From NCBI RefSeq assembly GCF_025490915.1, contig NZ_JANQBA010000001.1:310001-374000 (forward strand): DNA of 64,000 nt, given 5' to 3'. Under the pieces are notes generated by a model. The model saw only the letters and a list, made by a program, of their open reading frames with translations. It ran no database searches and had not been told where the DNA came from. Of this stretch, positions 28,869 through 36,899 are shown piece by piece. The DNA comes from Lacticaseibacillus parakribbianus (GTDB taxonomy: Bacteria; Bacillota; Bacilli; Lactobacillales; Lactobacillaceae). The position numbers and the translations under genes were made by a program. Positions within the stretch are counted from its first letter, which is position 1, and the number at the start of each line of letters is the position of its first letter.

Positions 28869-28963
28869 TTGTGAGCCCCTCTTTTCCAAAGTGTAACTTT
28901 AGTGTACGCCATTCACCTGGGAAAAGAAAACCGAACCCGCCCGAAAAAAATTTGCGTTAGGCG

Positions 28964-28992
28964 TTGACAGCCGCGCCTTTTTCACCTAAACT
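28964..28992 (+). promoter_or_regulatory. Promoter of first tRNA-Gln
   Basis: TTGACA (28964-28969), 17-bp spacer, TAAACT (28987-28992), 21 bp upstream of the mature tRNA. Confidence 0.85.
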
Positions 28993-29013
28993 AATAAACG
29001 TTCGATAAGTTAT

Positions 29014-29084
29014 TGGGTAGTAGCGAAGTGGTAACGCAGTGGACTCTGAATCCATAATCATAGGTTCGATCCCTATCTACCCAA
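29014..29084 (+). tRNA. tRNA-Gln(CUG), copy 1
   Basis: Cloverleaf: acceptor TGGGTAG/CTACCCA, D arm GCG...CGC, anticodon loop CTCTGAA with CTG at 29046-29048, T arm ATAGG-TTCGATC-CCTAT, discriminator A, no encoded CCA. It reads CAG only. Confidence 0.93.
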
Positions 29085-29088
29085 TCAT

Positions 29089-29116
29089 TCCGTGCCGGCT
29101 GGCGCGGATTTTTTTA
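29089..29116 (+). terminator. Terminator of tRNA-Gln copy 1
   Basis: TCCGTGCC paired with GGCGCGGA (one G-U) around a 4-nt loop, then seven T. Confidence 0.8.
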
Positions 29117-29163
29117 TTCTTGCACCGCCGATTTAAAAAAATCGAGAAAGTGTGACTCAGGCG

Positions 29164-29192
29164 TTGACAACGTCCCCATTTTCTCGTAAACT
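29164..29192 (+). promoter_or_regulatory. Promoter of second tRNA-Gln
   Basis: TTGACA (29164-29169), 17-bp spacer, TAAACT (29187-29192); same spacing to the tRNA as in copy 1. Confidence 0.85.
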
Positions 29193-29213
29193 AATACTCG
29201 TTCGTTAAGTCAT

Positions 29214-29284
29214 TGGGTAGTAGCGAAGTGGTAACGCAGTGGACTCTGAATCCATAATCATAGGTTCGATCCCTATCTACCCAA
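29214..29284 (+). tRNA. tRNA-Gln(CUG), copy 2
   Basis: Base-for-base identical to copy 1; anticodon CTG at 29246-29248. Confidence 0.93.
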
Positions 29285-29291
29285 TCATCCA

Positions 29292-29325
29292 GCCGTCTCG
29301 GTTTCAGCCGAGGCGGTTTTTTCGT
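29292..29325 (+). terminator. Terminator of tRNA-Gln copy 2
   Basis: CCGTCTCGG paired with CCGAGGCGG around a short loop, then TTTTTT. Different in sequence from the terminator of copy 1. Confidence 0.82.
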
Positions 29326-29401
29326 GCCGCGAGCCCTCACGCTTGCCTTCCACCGCGGAAACAACGATAATGGGGCCACATGACCACCGGGAGGGATTCA
29401 A

Positions 29402-30034
29402 TTGAGCAAGGCACGGGTCAATGCACTGAGCGACGGGGTGTTCGCGATTCTGCTGACGATTTTGATTCTGGAGTTTCAACCGGCCACGATTCACCCGGGC
29501 CAGCTGGGTCAGGTCGTGGCGCGGCAGGCGCCGCTGTTTGCGATGTACATGCTGTCGTATTTTTACGTCGGCACCAGCTGGCTGTTTCACCACGACTACT
29601 TTCAGTACGTAAAGCACACCAACCGCACGCTGAACATCCTGAACCTTTTCATTTTGTTCACGGTCACGCTGGTCAACTACGCGATGGTGCTTTTGATTGA
29701 GGCGCTGACCAACGGCGACGCCCGAGACATTCAGCTGGCCTTCATCGTCTACGATGCCGTCGCGCTTTTGATTTCCCTGTCGTTTCTGATTGTGTACCGC
29801 TACCTCGAGCACCACCCCGAGCTGCAGAGCTTCACGGGCATCGAGCGCCACTACAACCGCATCCGCTTGGATCCGGCCCGCAGCGTTGCGATTTACCTAG
29901 CCTCTGCCGCCGCCACCTGCTTCTCCAACGCGCTGGCTGGCCTGCTGCTGGTCGCCGGCGTCATTTTTCACTTCATCGCCTACCTGCGCTTCAGTCGCGT
30001 CATTCACATCGGGGTCCGGTCGCGGCGGCCTTAA
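29402..30034 (+). CDS. TMEM175-family (DUF1211) membrane protein, putative K+ channel
   Basis: 210 residues with about six membrane helices. The family motif RxxxFSDGVFAI is present near the N-terminus as RVNALSDGVFAILLTIL. Bacterial TMEM175 homologues are tetrameric potassium-permeable channels; that role here is by family only. The start is a TTG (29402) with GGGAGGG about 6 nt upstream; no ATG is available near the motif. Confidence 0.85.
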   Translation: MSKARVNALSDGVFAILLTILILEFQPATIHPGQLGQVVARQAPLFAMYMLSYFYVGTSWLFHHDYFQYVKHTNRTLNILNLFILFTVTLVNYAMVLLIEALTNGDARDIQLAFIVYDAVALLISLSFLIVYRYLEHHPELQSFTGIERHYNRIRLDPARSVAIYLASAAATCFSNALAGLLLVAGVIFHFIAYLRFSRVIHIGVRSRRP

Positions 30035-30080
30035 AAAAGTCACAATTGCGTGTTATCTTGGGTCCAAAGGGAGTGAGCAG

Positions 30081-30602
30081 ATGCGCCGACAACATCAACA
30101 GGCATTGCGAAAGAAGCGAAAGAAAAGGTGGCCGCGCGTGGTCATGGCCATCGTGCTGCTGCTGGTGGCGCTGGGGGTCGTGTTCATCGTCGCCTTCCCC
30201 ACCATCAACAACACCTGGCGCAACACCACGGGCAACGACACCCCGGCCGACACGGCGGTGAAAAACGAACTGGTCAAGCAGATCGAGGCCCAAAAAACCG
30301 GGAACGCCGACGTCGACGCCCGGCTGGACACCGCGGCCAGCACCCTGAGGGCCACCAAAATGGCCACCATCGTCAAGGCGGCCGGTGACCAATCGGCCAT
30401 GGCGGCGCTCTTAAAGCAGACCACCGGCGCGTCCAGCGAGCAGGCCAAAGCGGCTTCCGCCCTGCTGTTTGCCAACCAGTCACTGGCGGGGGTGCGAGAG
30501 GCCGTGGCGGCCGGCGACTGGGTCAAGGCCTACCAAGCCTACCGCGACCTGAACGGCACGGCGGCCTTGACCGAGCTCAAGGCGGCACTTGGGCAGTACT
30601 AG
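30081..30602 (+). CDS. Unknown membrane-anchored protein
   Basis: 173 residues: a strongly basic N-terminus (MRRQHQQALRKKRKKRW), a single membrane helix (about 20-45) and an extracellular Ala-rich helical region. By the positive-inside rule the tail is outside. The start has GGGAG 8 nt upstream. I do not recognise the family. It lies 46 bp after the TMEM175-like gene and before tRNA-Glu. Confidence 0.75.
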   Translation: MRRQHQQALRKKRKKRWPRVVMAIVLLLVALGVVFIVAFPTINNTWRNTTGNDTPADTAVKNELVKQIEAQKTGNADVDARLDTAASTLRATKMATIVKAAGDQSAMAALLKQTTGASSEQAKAASALLFANQSLAGVREAVAAGDWVKAYQAYRDLNGTAALTELKAALGQY

Positions 30603-30636
30603 TTTTAGGCCGGTAAAACTTTTTTTGGCAGAACGG

Positions 30637-30665
30637 TTGACGCCAGCACCAAAACCCGGTATAGT
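30637..30665 (+). promoter_or_regulatory. Promoter of tRNA-Glu
   Basis: TTGACG (30637-30642), 17-bp spacer, TATAGT (30660-30665). Confidence 0.82.
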
Positions 30666-30691
30666 AGTTTTTGTGCTTGAGGCGCATTCAT

Positions 30692-30763
30692 TGCCCGTTG
30701 GTCAAGTGGTTAAGACGCTTGGTTCTCAGCCAAGAATCACGGGTTCGACTCCCGTACGGGTGA
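30692..30763 (+). tRNA. tRNA-Glu(CUC)
   Basis: Cloverleaf with anticodon stem CTTGG/CCAAG, loop TTCTCAG (CTC at 30725-30727), T arm ACGGG-TTCGACT-CCCGT, discriminator A, no encoded CCA. The acceptor end is unusual: bases 1-2 (TG) face G72 and T71, giving two G-U wobbles at the tip. It decodes GAG. Confidence 0.88.
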
Positions 30764-30782
30764 TAACAGTAGTTCTGCAGTA

Positions 30783-30816
30783 AAAAACGGAAAGTCATCG
30801 CGACTTTCCGTTTTTT
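30783..30816 (+). terminator. Terminator of tRNA-Glu
   Basis: AAAACGGAAAGTC paired with GACTTTCCGTTTT around a small loop, then T run. Confidence 0.88.
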
Positions 30817-30928
30817 CGTGTCTCGCGACTCGCGATTGCCCCTGCCTTCCAGCTGCGCTAAGATAACGGTGAGGTCATCTCACCTTTGCCTTGCGGTGAC
30901 CACCGATTTTTTGGAGAGGAGTCTTCAC

Positions 30929-31261
30929 ATGAACGTCATTTTTCACCTCGATGAGCCGAGCAAGTGGCCCATCGCCCTGGGCAACGTGACCAACTACCTC
31001 GCCGCCGCGGCCGCCCAAGGCAGCGTGGGGCAAGTTGAGCTTTTGATCAACGGCCCGGCCGTCCTCGGTGCGACCAAGGCCGGCGGCCAGCCCCTCGCCC
31101 CGCTGGTGGCCGCCGGCGTCACCGTGGCGGTTTGCGCCAACGCGATGAAAAGCCACACGATTACCGCCGCGGCGCTTCAGCCCGGGCTGACCGTCGTTGC
31201 TGCCGGCGTCTTCGAGCTGGCCCTGCGCCAACACGCCGGCTACGCCTACATCAAGCCCTGA
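30929..31261 (+). CDS. DsrE-family protein
   Basis: 110 residues: Rossmann-like DsrE/DsrF fold with HLDEPSKWPIALGNVTNYL at the N-terminus, VELLINGPAV, and the conserved Cys in VAVCANAMKSHTI. The family is linked to sulfur relay, but stand-alone members in lactobacilli have no proven role. The start has GGAGAGGAG upstream; the longer ORF start at 30818 has none. Confidence 0.85.
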   Translation: MNVIFHLDEPSKWPIALGNVTNYLAAAAAQGSVGQVELLINGPAVLGATKAGGQPLAPLVAAGVTVAVCANAMKSHTITAAALQPGLTVVAAGVFELALRQHAGYAYIKP

Positions 31262-31264
31262 TAA

Positions 31265-31372
31265 TCAGCGTGAGCCGCCGTGCCTGGCAATCAGCGCGTC
31301 GGCCCTGCCCCACATCGCCCACAGCGTGACGCCATGCCCCACCAGCGCCAGTAACAGCCATCCCATCAGCAT
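31265..31372 (-). CDS. Small hydrophobic protein (35 residues)
   Basis: A short ORF with a strong AGGAGG 8 nt upstream of the ATG at 31372. The product is MLMGWLLLALVGHGVTLWAM followed by a basic-acidic tail ending GGSR, i.e. one membrane helix. Convergent with the DsrE-like gene, with a 3-bp gap between stop codons. Size and shape fit a small membrane protein or a type I toxin-like peptide; no evidence separates these. Confidence 0.5.
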   Translation of the reverse strand: MLMGWLLLALVGHGVTLWAMWGRADALIARHGGSR

Positions 31373-31472
31373 TGCCATCGCCTCCTATTTTCACCCCCAC
31401 CATAGCGCCGCAATGTAACGTTTTCTGCACGGTAAGGTAAAAATTCAGGCACGTTTTGTAAAAATCACGTAA

Positions 31473-31504
31473 AAACCCGCCGGCTCGGAAAAGCCGACGG
31501 GTTT
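31473..31504 (-). terminator. Hairpin between two small hydrophobic ORFs
   Basis: AAACCCGCCGGCT pairs with AGCCGACGGGTTT (one mismatch). On the minus strand it is followed by TTTTT, so it could end an RNA antisense to the leader of the 31532 ORF. On the plus strand it lies in that ORF's leader. Confidence 0.5.
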
Positions 31505-31531
31505 GCCCGGTCAAAGAACCCGGAGGTCTAC

Positions 31532-31660
31532 ATGAAAAAACTATCGCTTGCCGCCGCAATCGTCACGACGGTTGCCGGCGGCGTCACCCTCCTGTGCGGG
31601 GCGGTGACGCTGGCTAGCGGCATCGTCGGCCTGGCCGCCAACCGCGGCCAGCGGCTCTGA
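31532..31660 (+). CDS. Small hydrophobic protein (42 residues)
   Basis: ATG 31532 with GGAGG 5 nt upstream. MKKLSLAAAIVTTVAGGVTL starts a glycine- and alanine-rich hydrophobic stretch, ending ANRGQRL. It could be a membrane peptide or a signal-like small protein. It is divergent from the 35-residue ORF, with 159 bp between them. Confidence 0.5.
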   Translation: MKKLSLAAAIVTTVAGGVTLLCGAVTLASGIVGLAANRGQRL

Positions 31661-31714
31661 ACGGCCGACCGCTGGCTACGCCGGCGGCCACCCCAACACA
31701 AGGCATCCGCCCCA

Positions 31715-32623
31715 TTACAGCTGCTTGACCATGTCCGTGAGGATGGTGTGGGTCAGGCGGCTTGTTTGTGGTGCCACCGGGTTGGTCGCGGATTGCGCAA
31801 CCGCCGCCACAAAGGCTCGAATCATCGGCGCAAAGCCGCGCGTCTCAAGCATCGGTTGCCAGTCCGGGGCCTGGGTCGTTCGCACCTGGCTGCCAGTGTA
31901 AACCTGCAGCCGGCTGAGGTCTTGAACCCGCGAAATGCCGGCCGTGGTGGCGACCGTCGCCTCCTCCAGGTTGCTGCCGGCCACCAGATTGATGGCGGCC
32001 GTGCCGCGCAAGCCGGCGGCCGTGAAGGTCACGCTAGCCTGCTCGAGCAGCCCCTGGTCGTTGAGGTGCAGGCTGTACCGTGCCTTGGGTTCCTCGGGAA
32101 AGCCGGCCAGCGCAAGCGCCGTGTCCAGCGGGTGAATCAACAGATCGAAAATGGCGTGTTCCGGCGCCTGCGGATCGGCCGCGCGGTTCTTCGTCACCTG
32201 CACTAGGTTCTTGTCGGCAAGCGCCGCCAGGGCCTGAATCTGCGGGGCGAAGCGGCGGTTGAAGCCAACCGTCAGCAGCTTTTGGTGCTGGGCCGCCAAT
32301 AAATACAGCTCCGTCACCTGGGCCTGCGTCGTGGCCAGCGGCTTGTCGACGAACACATTGACGCCGCGGGCCAGGAAGTGCTTGACCAGCTCGTAGTGAA
32401 CCGCCGTGGCGGAATGAATCATCACCGCGTCGAGGCTCAGCTGATCGAGGGCGGCGACGTCGGTCCCCGCCGCCACCATGTGAAACTGATTGGCCAGCCG
32501 GGTGACCTTGGCCAGGTCGCGGCTTTCCAGGTACCACTGCACCTGGTCTTGCATCTGGGCGTAAACCGGAAGGTAGGCCTTTTGGGCGATGTTGCCCAGG
32601 CCAATCACACCGATGTTTAACAT
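31715..32623 (-). CDS. Gfo/Idh/MocA-family oxidoreductase (MviM-like)
   Basis: 302 residues. N-terminal NAD(P)-binding Rossmann motif IGVIGLGNIAQKAYLP, then the VDKPLATT motif with the conserved Lys and VGFNRRFAP; the C-terminal domain is of the GFO_IDH_MocA type. The sugar or inositol substrate is unknown. The ATG at 32623 has AAGG 8 nt upstream. A stand-alone gene, not part of a sugar operon here. Confidence 0.9.
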   Translation of the reverse strand: MLNIGVIGLGNIAQKAYLPVYAQMQDQVQWYLESRDLAKVTRLANQFHMVAAGTDVAALDQLSLDAVMIHSATAVHYELVKHFLARGVNVFVDKPLATTQAQVTELYLLAAQHQKLLTVGFNRRFAPQIQALAALADKNLVQVTKNRAADPQAPEHAIFDLLIHPLDTALALAGFPEEPKARYSLHLNDQGLLEQASVTFTAAGLRGTAAINLVAGSNLEEATVATTAGISRVQDLSRLQVYTGSQVRTTQAPDWQPMLETRGFAPMIRAFVAAVAQSATNPVAPQTSRLTHTILTDMVKQL

Positions 32624-32800
32624 ACTGCTCACCTTTTTTCATTAGTCGTTAAACTAACGCTAACACAGCCTTCAGGCGGGGTCAAAGCCGAACGGAAAAA
32701 TTTAGAAACAATGATGAAAATGCTTTCAGCCCTAGAAATCCGCCCGTCCTTCCCGGATAATGAGGAGGTCCGTGGAGACAACTCATTGGGGGGAATATTG

Positions 32801-33472
32801 ATGAAACGACACACGTTGCGCCGCAGCGGCCTGGTCGGCCTGCTGATTGCCGCGCTGGTGGCCACCGGCACCGGCTGCGCCGCGTCGAGCACCGCACCGG
32901 AGCCACCGCACATCACGCAGGCGGCCAAAACCGCGGCCGCCAAGCAGCAGCGAACCAAGGTGGCACTGACGGCGGCGCTCGCCAAAAAGCAGGCCAAGGC
33001 CGCCAAGCTCAAGAAGGAAAAGGCCGCGCTTGCGGCCGAGCAGGAAAAGCGCGATGAGGCTGCGGCCCAGGCGTCAAGCGTCGCGCAGGCAAAGGCCGAC
33101 AAGCTCGCCAAAGCCAAGGCAGCCGCAGCGGCCAAAGCCAAGGCAGCCGCAGCGGCCAAGGCTAAGGCGGCCGCAGCGGCCAAGGCTAAGGCGGCCGCAG
33201 CGGCCAAGGCTAAGGCGGCCGCGGCGAGCCGGGCGGCGTCGTCTCGCGTCGCGGCTGCGAATCGGGCCACGACCAGTCGCAAAGCCGCCGGTGGCAGCCG
33301 CAAGCAAGGCAACCTCGACACCGGCGCCGCCAAGACCATTGTCGGAAACGTGAACTCGAAAATCTACCACGTTCCGGGCCAGGCCAGCTACCGCATGAAC
33401 TCGGCCAACGCGGTTTACTTCGCCACCGAGGCGGAGGCGCAAGCGGCCGGCTACAGAAAGGCGAAACGCTGA
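32801..33472 (+). CDS. Lys/Ala-rich surface protein with an Ada-like zinc-ribbon-type C-terminal domain
   Basis: 223 residues: signal peptide with a poor lipobox (ATGTGC, Cys near residue 27), a long Ala/Lys/Glu helical region, five tandem AKAKAAAA units (about residues 103-142), a basic Ser/Arg stretch and a C-terminal module (GNVNSKIYHVPGQASY...EAQAAGYRKAKR). That module matches the one seen beside or within many secreted nucleases, where GNxxSxIYHxPGC is typical; here the Cys is Gln and the final Cys is missing, so metal binding is probably lost. GGGGGG precedes the ATG. It is joined to the nuclease gene by a TGATG overlap. Confidence 0.8.
   Translation: MKRHTLRRSGLVGLLIAALVATGTGCAASSTAPEPPHITQAAKTAAAKQQRTKVALTAALAKKQAKAAKLKKEKAALAAEQEKRDEAAAQASSVAQAKADKLAKAKAAAAAKAKAAAAAKAKAAAAAKAKAAAAAKAKAAAASRAASSRVAAANRATTSRKAAGGSRKQGNLDTGAAKTIVGNVNSKIYHVPGQASYRMNSANAVYFATEAEAQAAGYRKAKR
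33107..33226 (+). repeat. Five 24-bp tandem repeats inside the Lys/Ala stalk
   Basis: Five consecutive 24-bp units encoding AKAKAAAA. Units 1-2 use AAAGCC...AGCC, units 3-5 AAGGCT...GGCC, showing two rounds of local duplication. In frame, so copy-number change would lengthen or shorten the stalk without a frameshift. Confidence 0.9.
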
Positions 33473-34374
33473 TGACAAAAACAATGACGCGACTCGCCCT
33501 CTTGGCCGGACTCCTGCTCTTGACCGGCTGCAGTGCGACACCGACCAAACAAGCCGATCCGGCCTACACCAAATTCCAATCTAGCACCAAGGCCACCCGG
33601 GCCGCCAACAGCAGCCTTGAGGCGGCCATCGCCGACACCGACCAAGAGATTCACCAAACCACCGCAGACATCGCGACGCTCAAGGCCGACCTGGCCGACT
33701 CAAGTAGCACCGCCTCAAGCAAGGCCGGCAGCAAAGCCACAACCAGCGCCAAGGCCAGCAGCAAGACGAAGGCCACGGCCGGCGGCGCCACCAGCCCCGC
33801 AGCACTTGCGGCCAAATCCTACGCCGGCGACCAGGAGCTGACCGTGGACAACAACGCCCCGGGCTTTGCCGCAAGCGAGCTTAGCACCGCTCACGGCGCC
33901 TGGGAGCGTTACGCGAACCTGGACGCCGACAACCGCGCGGTGGTGGCCGACGCGCTGCTCAACACCAGCCTGATGCCGACGACCGATCGCACGGCGCTGA
34001 CCTGGGATCCGACCGGCTGGCACAACCGCCGCACCGCCCACGGCTGGCTTTACAATCGCAGCCACCTGATCGGCTTTCAGCTCTCCGGGGAGAACAACAA
34101 CCCCAAAAACCTGATCACCGGCACTCAGTCTTTGAACAACCCACTGATGCTGGCGCATGAAATGGACATCGCCACCTACCTCAAGGGCAGCAGCAAGCGC
34201 TACGTTCGCTACCAGGTGCGGCCGATCTACCGCGGCCATGAGCTGGTGGCCCGAGGCGTTCAGATGCGTGCCCAATCGGTTGGCGACAACACCATCCGCT
34301 TCAACGTCTACATCTTCAACGTCGAAGACGGCTACACCATCAACTACGCCACCGGCACCAGCACCACCAACTGA
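33472..34374 (+). CDS. Lipoprotein DNA/RNA non-specific endonuclease (beta-beta-alpha metal type)
   Basis: 300 residues: lipoprotein signal LLLLTGC (Cys near residue 20), a Ser/Lys/Ala-rich linker (about 80-115), then the nuclease domain with catalytic motif NRSHLIGFQLSG (a DRGH variant) and NNNPKNLITGTQSLNN. Close in pattern to DNA-entry or surface DNases of lactobacilli. Anchored outside the membrane, it could degrade environmental DNA, feed nucleotides or act with the comG system. The ATG overlaps the stop of the Lys/Ala protein, so the two are made together. Confidence 0.9.
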   Translation: MTKTMTRLALLAGLLLLTGCSATPTKQADPAYTKFQSSTKATRAANSSLEAAIADTDQEIHQTTADIATLKADLADSSSTASSKAGSKATTSAKASSKTKATAGGATSPAALAAKSYAGDQELTVDNNAPGFAASELSTAHGAWERYANLDADNRAVVADALLNTSLMPTTDRTALTWDPTGWHNRRTAHGWLYNRSHLIGFQLSGENNNPKNLITGTQSLNNPLMLAHEMDIATYLKGSSKRYVRYQVRPIYRGHELVARGVQMRAQSVGDNTIRFNVYIFNVEDGYTINYATGTSTTN

Positions 34375-34381
34375 TTCACCA

Positions 34382-34408
34382 AGCGTCGCGGCCACGCGGC
34401 GCTTTTTT
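34382..34408 (+). terminator. Terminator of the nuclease operon
   Basis: AGCGTCGCG pairs with CGCGGCGCT (one G-U), then TTTTTT. Confidence 0.82.
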
Positions 34409-34523
34409 ACTGGCCAGGCCGATACGCAAGGTCTGCTGTGGGGCCGCGCGGCGCCCTAGCCGGCCGGCGACGCCGCCCATTTTGGAATCACCGCTAAAAC
34501 ACCGGCCCAAGACCGGCAGCAAC

Positions 34524-34555
34524 AAAAAAGCACCCACGCTTTTCAGCGCAGGTGC
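34524..34555 (-). terminator. Terminator of pgi
   Basis: GCACCTGCGCT pairs with AGCGTGGGTGC around a 4-nt loop, followed on the minus strand by TTTTTT. Confidence 0.85.
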
Positions 34556-34570
34556 CTGTCGCGCGTCCGA

Positions 34571-35911
34571 TTACAGGCGAGCGTTCAGTTCCTTGGTCAT
34601 GTCCTCGTAGCCGGGACGGCCAAGCAGGGCGAACATGTTCTTCTTGTAGGCTTCGACCCCTGGCTGGTTGAACGGGTTGATGCCGTTCAGGTAGCCGGAG
34701 ATGGAAACCGCGGCCTCGAAGAAGTAGATCAGGTAGCCCAGCGTGTAGGCGTCTTGCTTGGGAATGGAGACGGTCATCACCGGCACCCCGCCATCGGTGT
34801 GGGCCAGCACAACGCCTTCGTAGGCCTTGCGGTTGACTTCGCTCATGGAGCGGCCTTCCAGGTAGTTCAGGCCGTCCAGGGAGCCTGGCTCCGCCGGAAT
34901 GGTCAGGTCGTGGTTCGGCTGCTCAACCCAGACGACGGTTTCCATCAGGTTGCGCAGGCCTTCTTGGATGTACTGACCCAGGGAGTGCAGGTCGGTACTG
35001 AAGTTGGCGCTTGATGGGTAGATGCCCTTTTGGTCCTTGCCTTCGGACTCGCCCATCAGCTGCTTCCACCATTCGCCCAGGTACTGCAGCGTCGGCTCGT
35101 AGTTTTCGAGCAGCTCGGTGGTGTAGCCCTTGCGGTACAAAATGTTGCGGTAAGCCGCGTACTGGTAGGCCTCGTTCTTGGCGAGGTCGGCGCTTGCGTA
35201 CTCGGTGCGGGCGTCTGCGGCCCCCTGCATCAGCTGGTCGATGTCGCCACCGGCAACGGCGATTGGCAAAAGCCCAACGGCAGAAAGCACGGAGAAGCGG
35301 CCGCCGATGTCATCCGGCACAACGAATTCTTCGTAGCCCTCGGCATCGGATTCATCCTTCAAGGCACCCTTGGCCCGGTCGGTGGTGGCGAAAATGCGAT
35401 CCTTGGCGGCTTCCTTGCCGTACTTGGCAATCAGCTTGGCCTTCAGGACGCGGAACGCGATGGACGGCTCCGTAGTGGTCCCGGACTTGGAAATCACGTT
35501 CAAGGAGAAGTCGCGGTCGCCGATCACGTCCAGCAGGTCGGACAGGTAGGAGCTGGAAATCGAGTTGCCGGCGAAGTAGACCTCCGGCAGCTTGCGCCCA
35601 GGTTCCGCGTTGCGGAAGGTGTGGGACAAGAAGTCGATGGCCGCCCGGGCGCCCAGGTACGAGCCACCGATGCCGATAGCAACGAACACTTCGGAGTCTG
35701 CCTGGATCTTTTTGGCCGCGGCCTTGATGCGGGCGAATTCGTCCTTGTCGTAGTCAACGGGCAGGTCGATGAAGCCGCGGAAATCGTTGCCGGCACCGGT
35801 GCCTTCGCGCAGTTCCGTGTCAGCCGCCGTCACCAGCGCCTGCATCTGACCAAGCTCGTTGTCGTGAACGAACTTGCCCAACTTGGATGAATCAAATGAA
35901 ATGTGAGCCAT
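34571..35911 (-). CDS. pgi: Glucose-6-phosphate isomerase
   Basis: Interconverts glucose-6-phosphate and fructose-6-phosphate. 446 residues, typical of the short Firmicutes form. Seen: [35 protein letters not shown], and the catalytic [15 protein letters not shown]. The ATG has AGGAGGAA upstream. Followed on the same strand, 135 bp upstream, by a sugar transporter gene. Confidence 0.98.
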   Translation of the reverse strand: MAHISFDSSKLGKFVHDNELGQMQALVTAADTELREGTGAGNDFRGFIDLPVDYDKDEFARIKAAAKKIQADSEVFVAIGIGGSYLGARAAIDFLSHTFRNAEPGRKLPEVYFAGNSISSSYLSDLLDVIGDRDFSLNVISKSGTTTEPSIAFRVLKAKLIAKYGKEAAKDRIFATTDRAKGALKDESDAEGYEEFVVPDDIGGRFSVLSAVGLLPIAVAGGDIDQLMQGAADARTEYASADLAKNEAYQYAAYRNILYRKGYTTELLENYEPTLQYLGEWWKQLMGESEGKDQKGIYPSSANFSTDLHSLGQYIQEGLRNLMETVVWVEQPNHDLTIPAEPGSLDGLNYLEGRSMSEVNRKAYEGVVLAHTDGGVPVMTVSIPKQDAYTLGYLIYFFEAAVSISGYLNGINPFNQPGVEAYKKNMFALLGRPGYEDMTKELNARL

Positions 35912-36046
35912 AAGAATCTGTTCCTCCTAAGATTTGTTCAGTAGTCGGTTTCAACTTTAAGCATGTTTTCACCCAAAAGCAAGGTGTACCACCGCGATTG
36001 TGAAAAGTCACCAGTCGGTAACACCTCTACATATTATAGCACCGGA

Positions 36047-36895
36047 CTACTTCATCATGCCCAAGACCACCCCGCCGGCGATGATCAAAAGCGAGCCCCA
36101 GGCGATCCAGGTCATTTCCTTGTGGGTCTTGCGTTCGCCGAGCAGGAAAATCGCCCCGAACGTCGAAATCACGATGCCCATCTGAGACATCGAGTAGGCA
36201 ATCGCCAGGCCGACCTGCGCCATGGCCATCAGCATGAACACGTTCCCGGTCCCCCACAAGACCCCGGTCAGCACGTTCTTGCCGGTTTCCTTGTTGAAGG
36301 CGTCGTGGCCGATCGAAAACAGCAGGGCCCCGATCACCATGCCGACCGCCTGTGGCAGCACCACGGCCGTGGCGTCGAGGTGGCCGGCGTTGACCACAAT
36401 CGTGTAGCCGGCGTAACCGGCCGTCGAAAAGAGCAAGGTCCTAAGCCCCTGGGCCAGCCTGGTGTCGGCCGCGGCGGTGTCTTTTTCCTTGCGGGAGGTC
36501 AAAATTGCCCCAAGCACCAGGAACAACAGGGCCAAAAGCCCCATGCCGACGTCCTTGCCGCTTTGCCACTCGTGGAACAGCAAAGCCCCGGCCAAGGTGT
36601 TGGCAACCAGCTGCATGCCGGTGGACATCGGCACGGTCATCGACACCCCGATGTACTTCATGGTCTGGAACTGCTGGCTTTGGCCCAGCGCCCAGAACAG
36701 CCCGGACAAAATCCCCAACGCCCAGACCTTCGTGTCGAGAACCGGCCGCATGATCAGCCACGTCCCAATGCCGAACACCAAAGCCCCTAACGTCATGCCG
36801 AGCGTCTGCTGGTATGCGTTACCGCCCAATTTGGCACTGACAAGCCCGATTGATCCCCAGGCCAGTGCCGGGATCAGCGCGATAATGATTGCCAT
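36047..36895 (-). CDS. GRP-family sugar transporter (GlcU-like)
   Basis: 282 residues with ten membrane helices of the EamA/GRP fold. Seen: ALAWGSIGLVSAKLGG at the N-terminus and GQSQQFQTMKYIGVSMTVPMSTGMQL, characteristic of GlcU/RbsU glucose or ribose uptake proteins driven by proton motive force. It lies upstream of pgi on the same strand, which fits glucose entry, but sugar specificity cannot be read from sequence. Confidence 0.9.
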   Translation of the reverse strand: MAIIIALIPALAWGSIGLVSAKLGGNAYQQTLGMTLGALVFGIGTWLIMRPVLDTKVWALGILSGLFWALGQSQQFQTMKYIGVSMTVPMSTGMQLVANTLAGALLFHEWQSGKDVGMGLLALLFLVLGAILTSRKEKDTAAADTRLAQGLRTLLFSTAGYAGYTIVVNAGHLDATAVVLPQAVGMVIGALLFSIGHDAFNKETGKNVLTGVLWGTGNVFMLMAMAQVGLAIAYSMSQMGIVISTFGAIFLLGERKTHKEMTWIAWGSLLIIAGGVVLGMMK

Positions 36896-36899
36896 TTAA

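Larger units (their letters stand above)
28961..29284 (+). repeat. Tandem 200-bp duplication carrying promoter and tRNA-Gln
   Basis: The units starting near 28961 and 29161 line up at a fixed 200-bp offset: the -35 (28964/29164), -10 (28987/29187) and tRNA (29014/29214) each recur exactly 200 bp later. The tRNA sequences are identical, while spacers, leaders and terminators have diverged. Confidence 0.9.

Noticed and set aside
33107..33226. Tandem array as a CRISPR
   Set aside because: Units are directly adjacent without spacers and encode a regular AKAKAAAA peptide.
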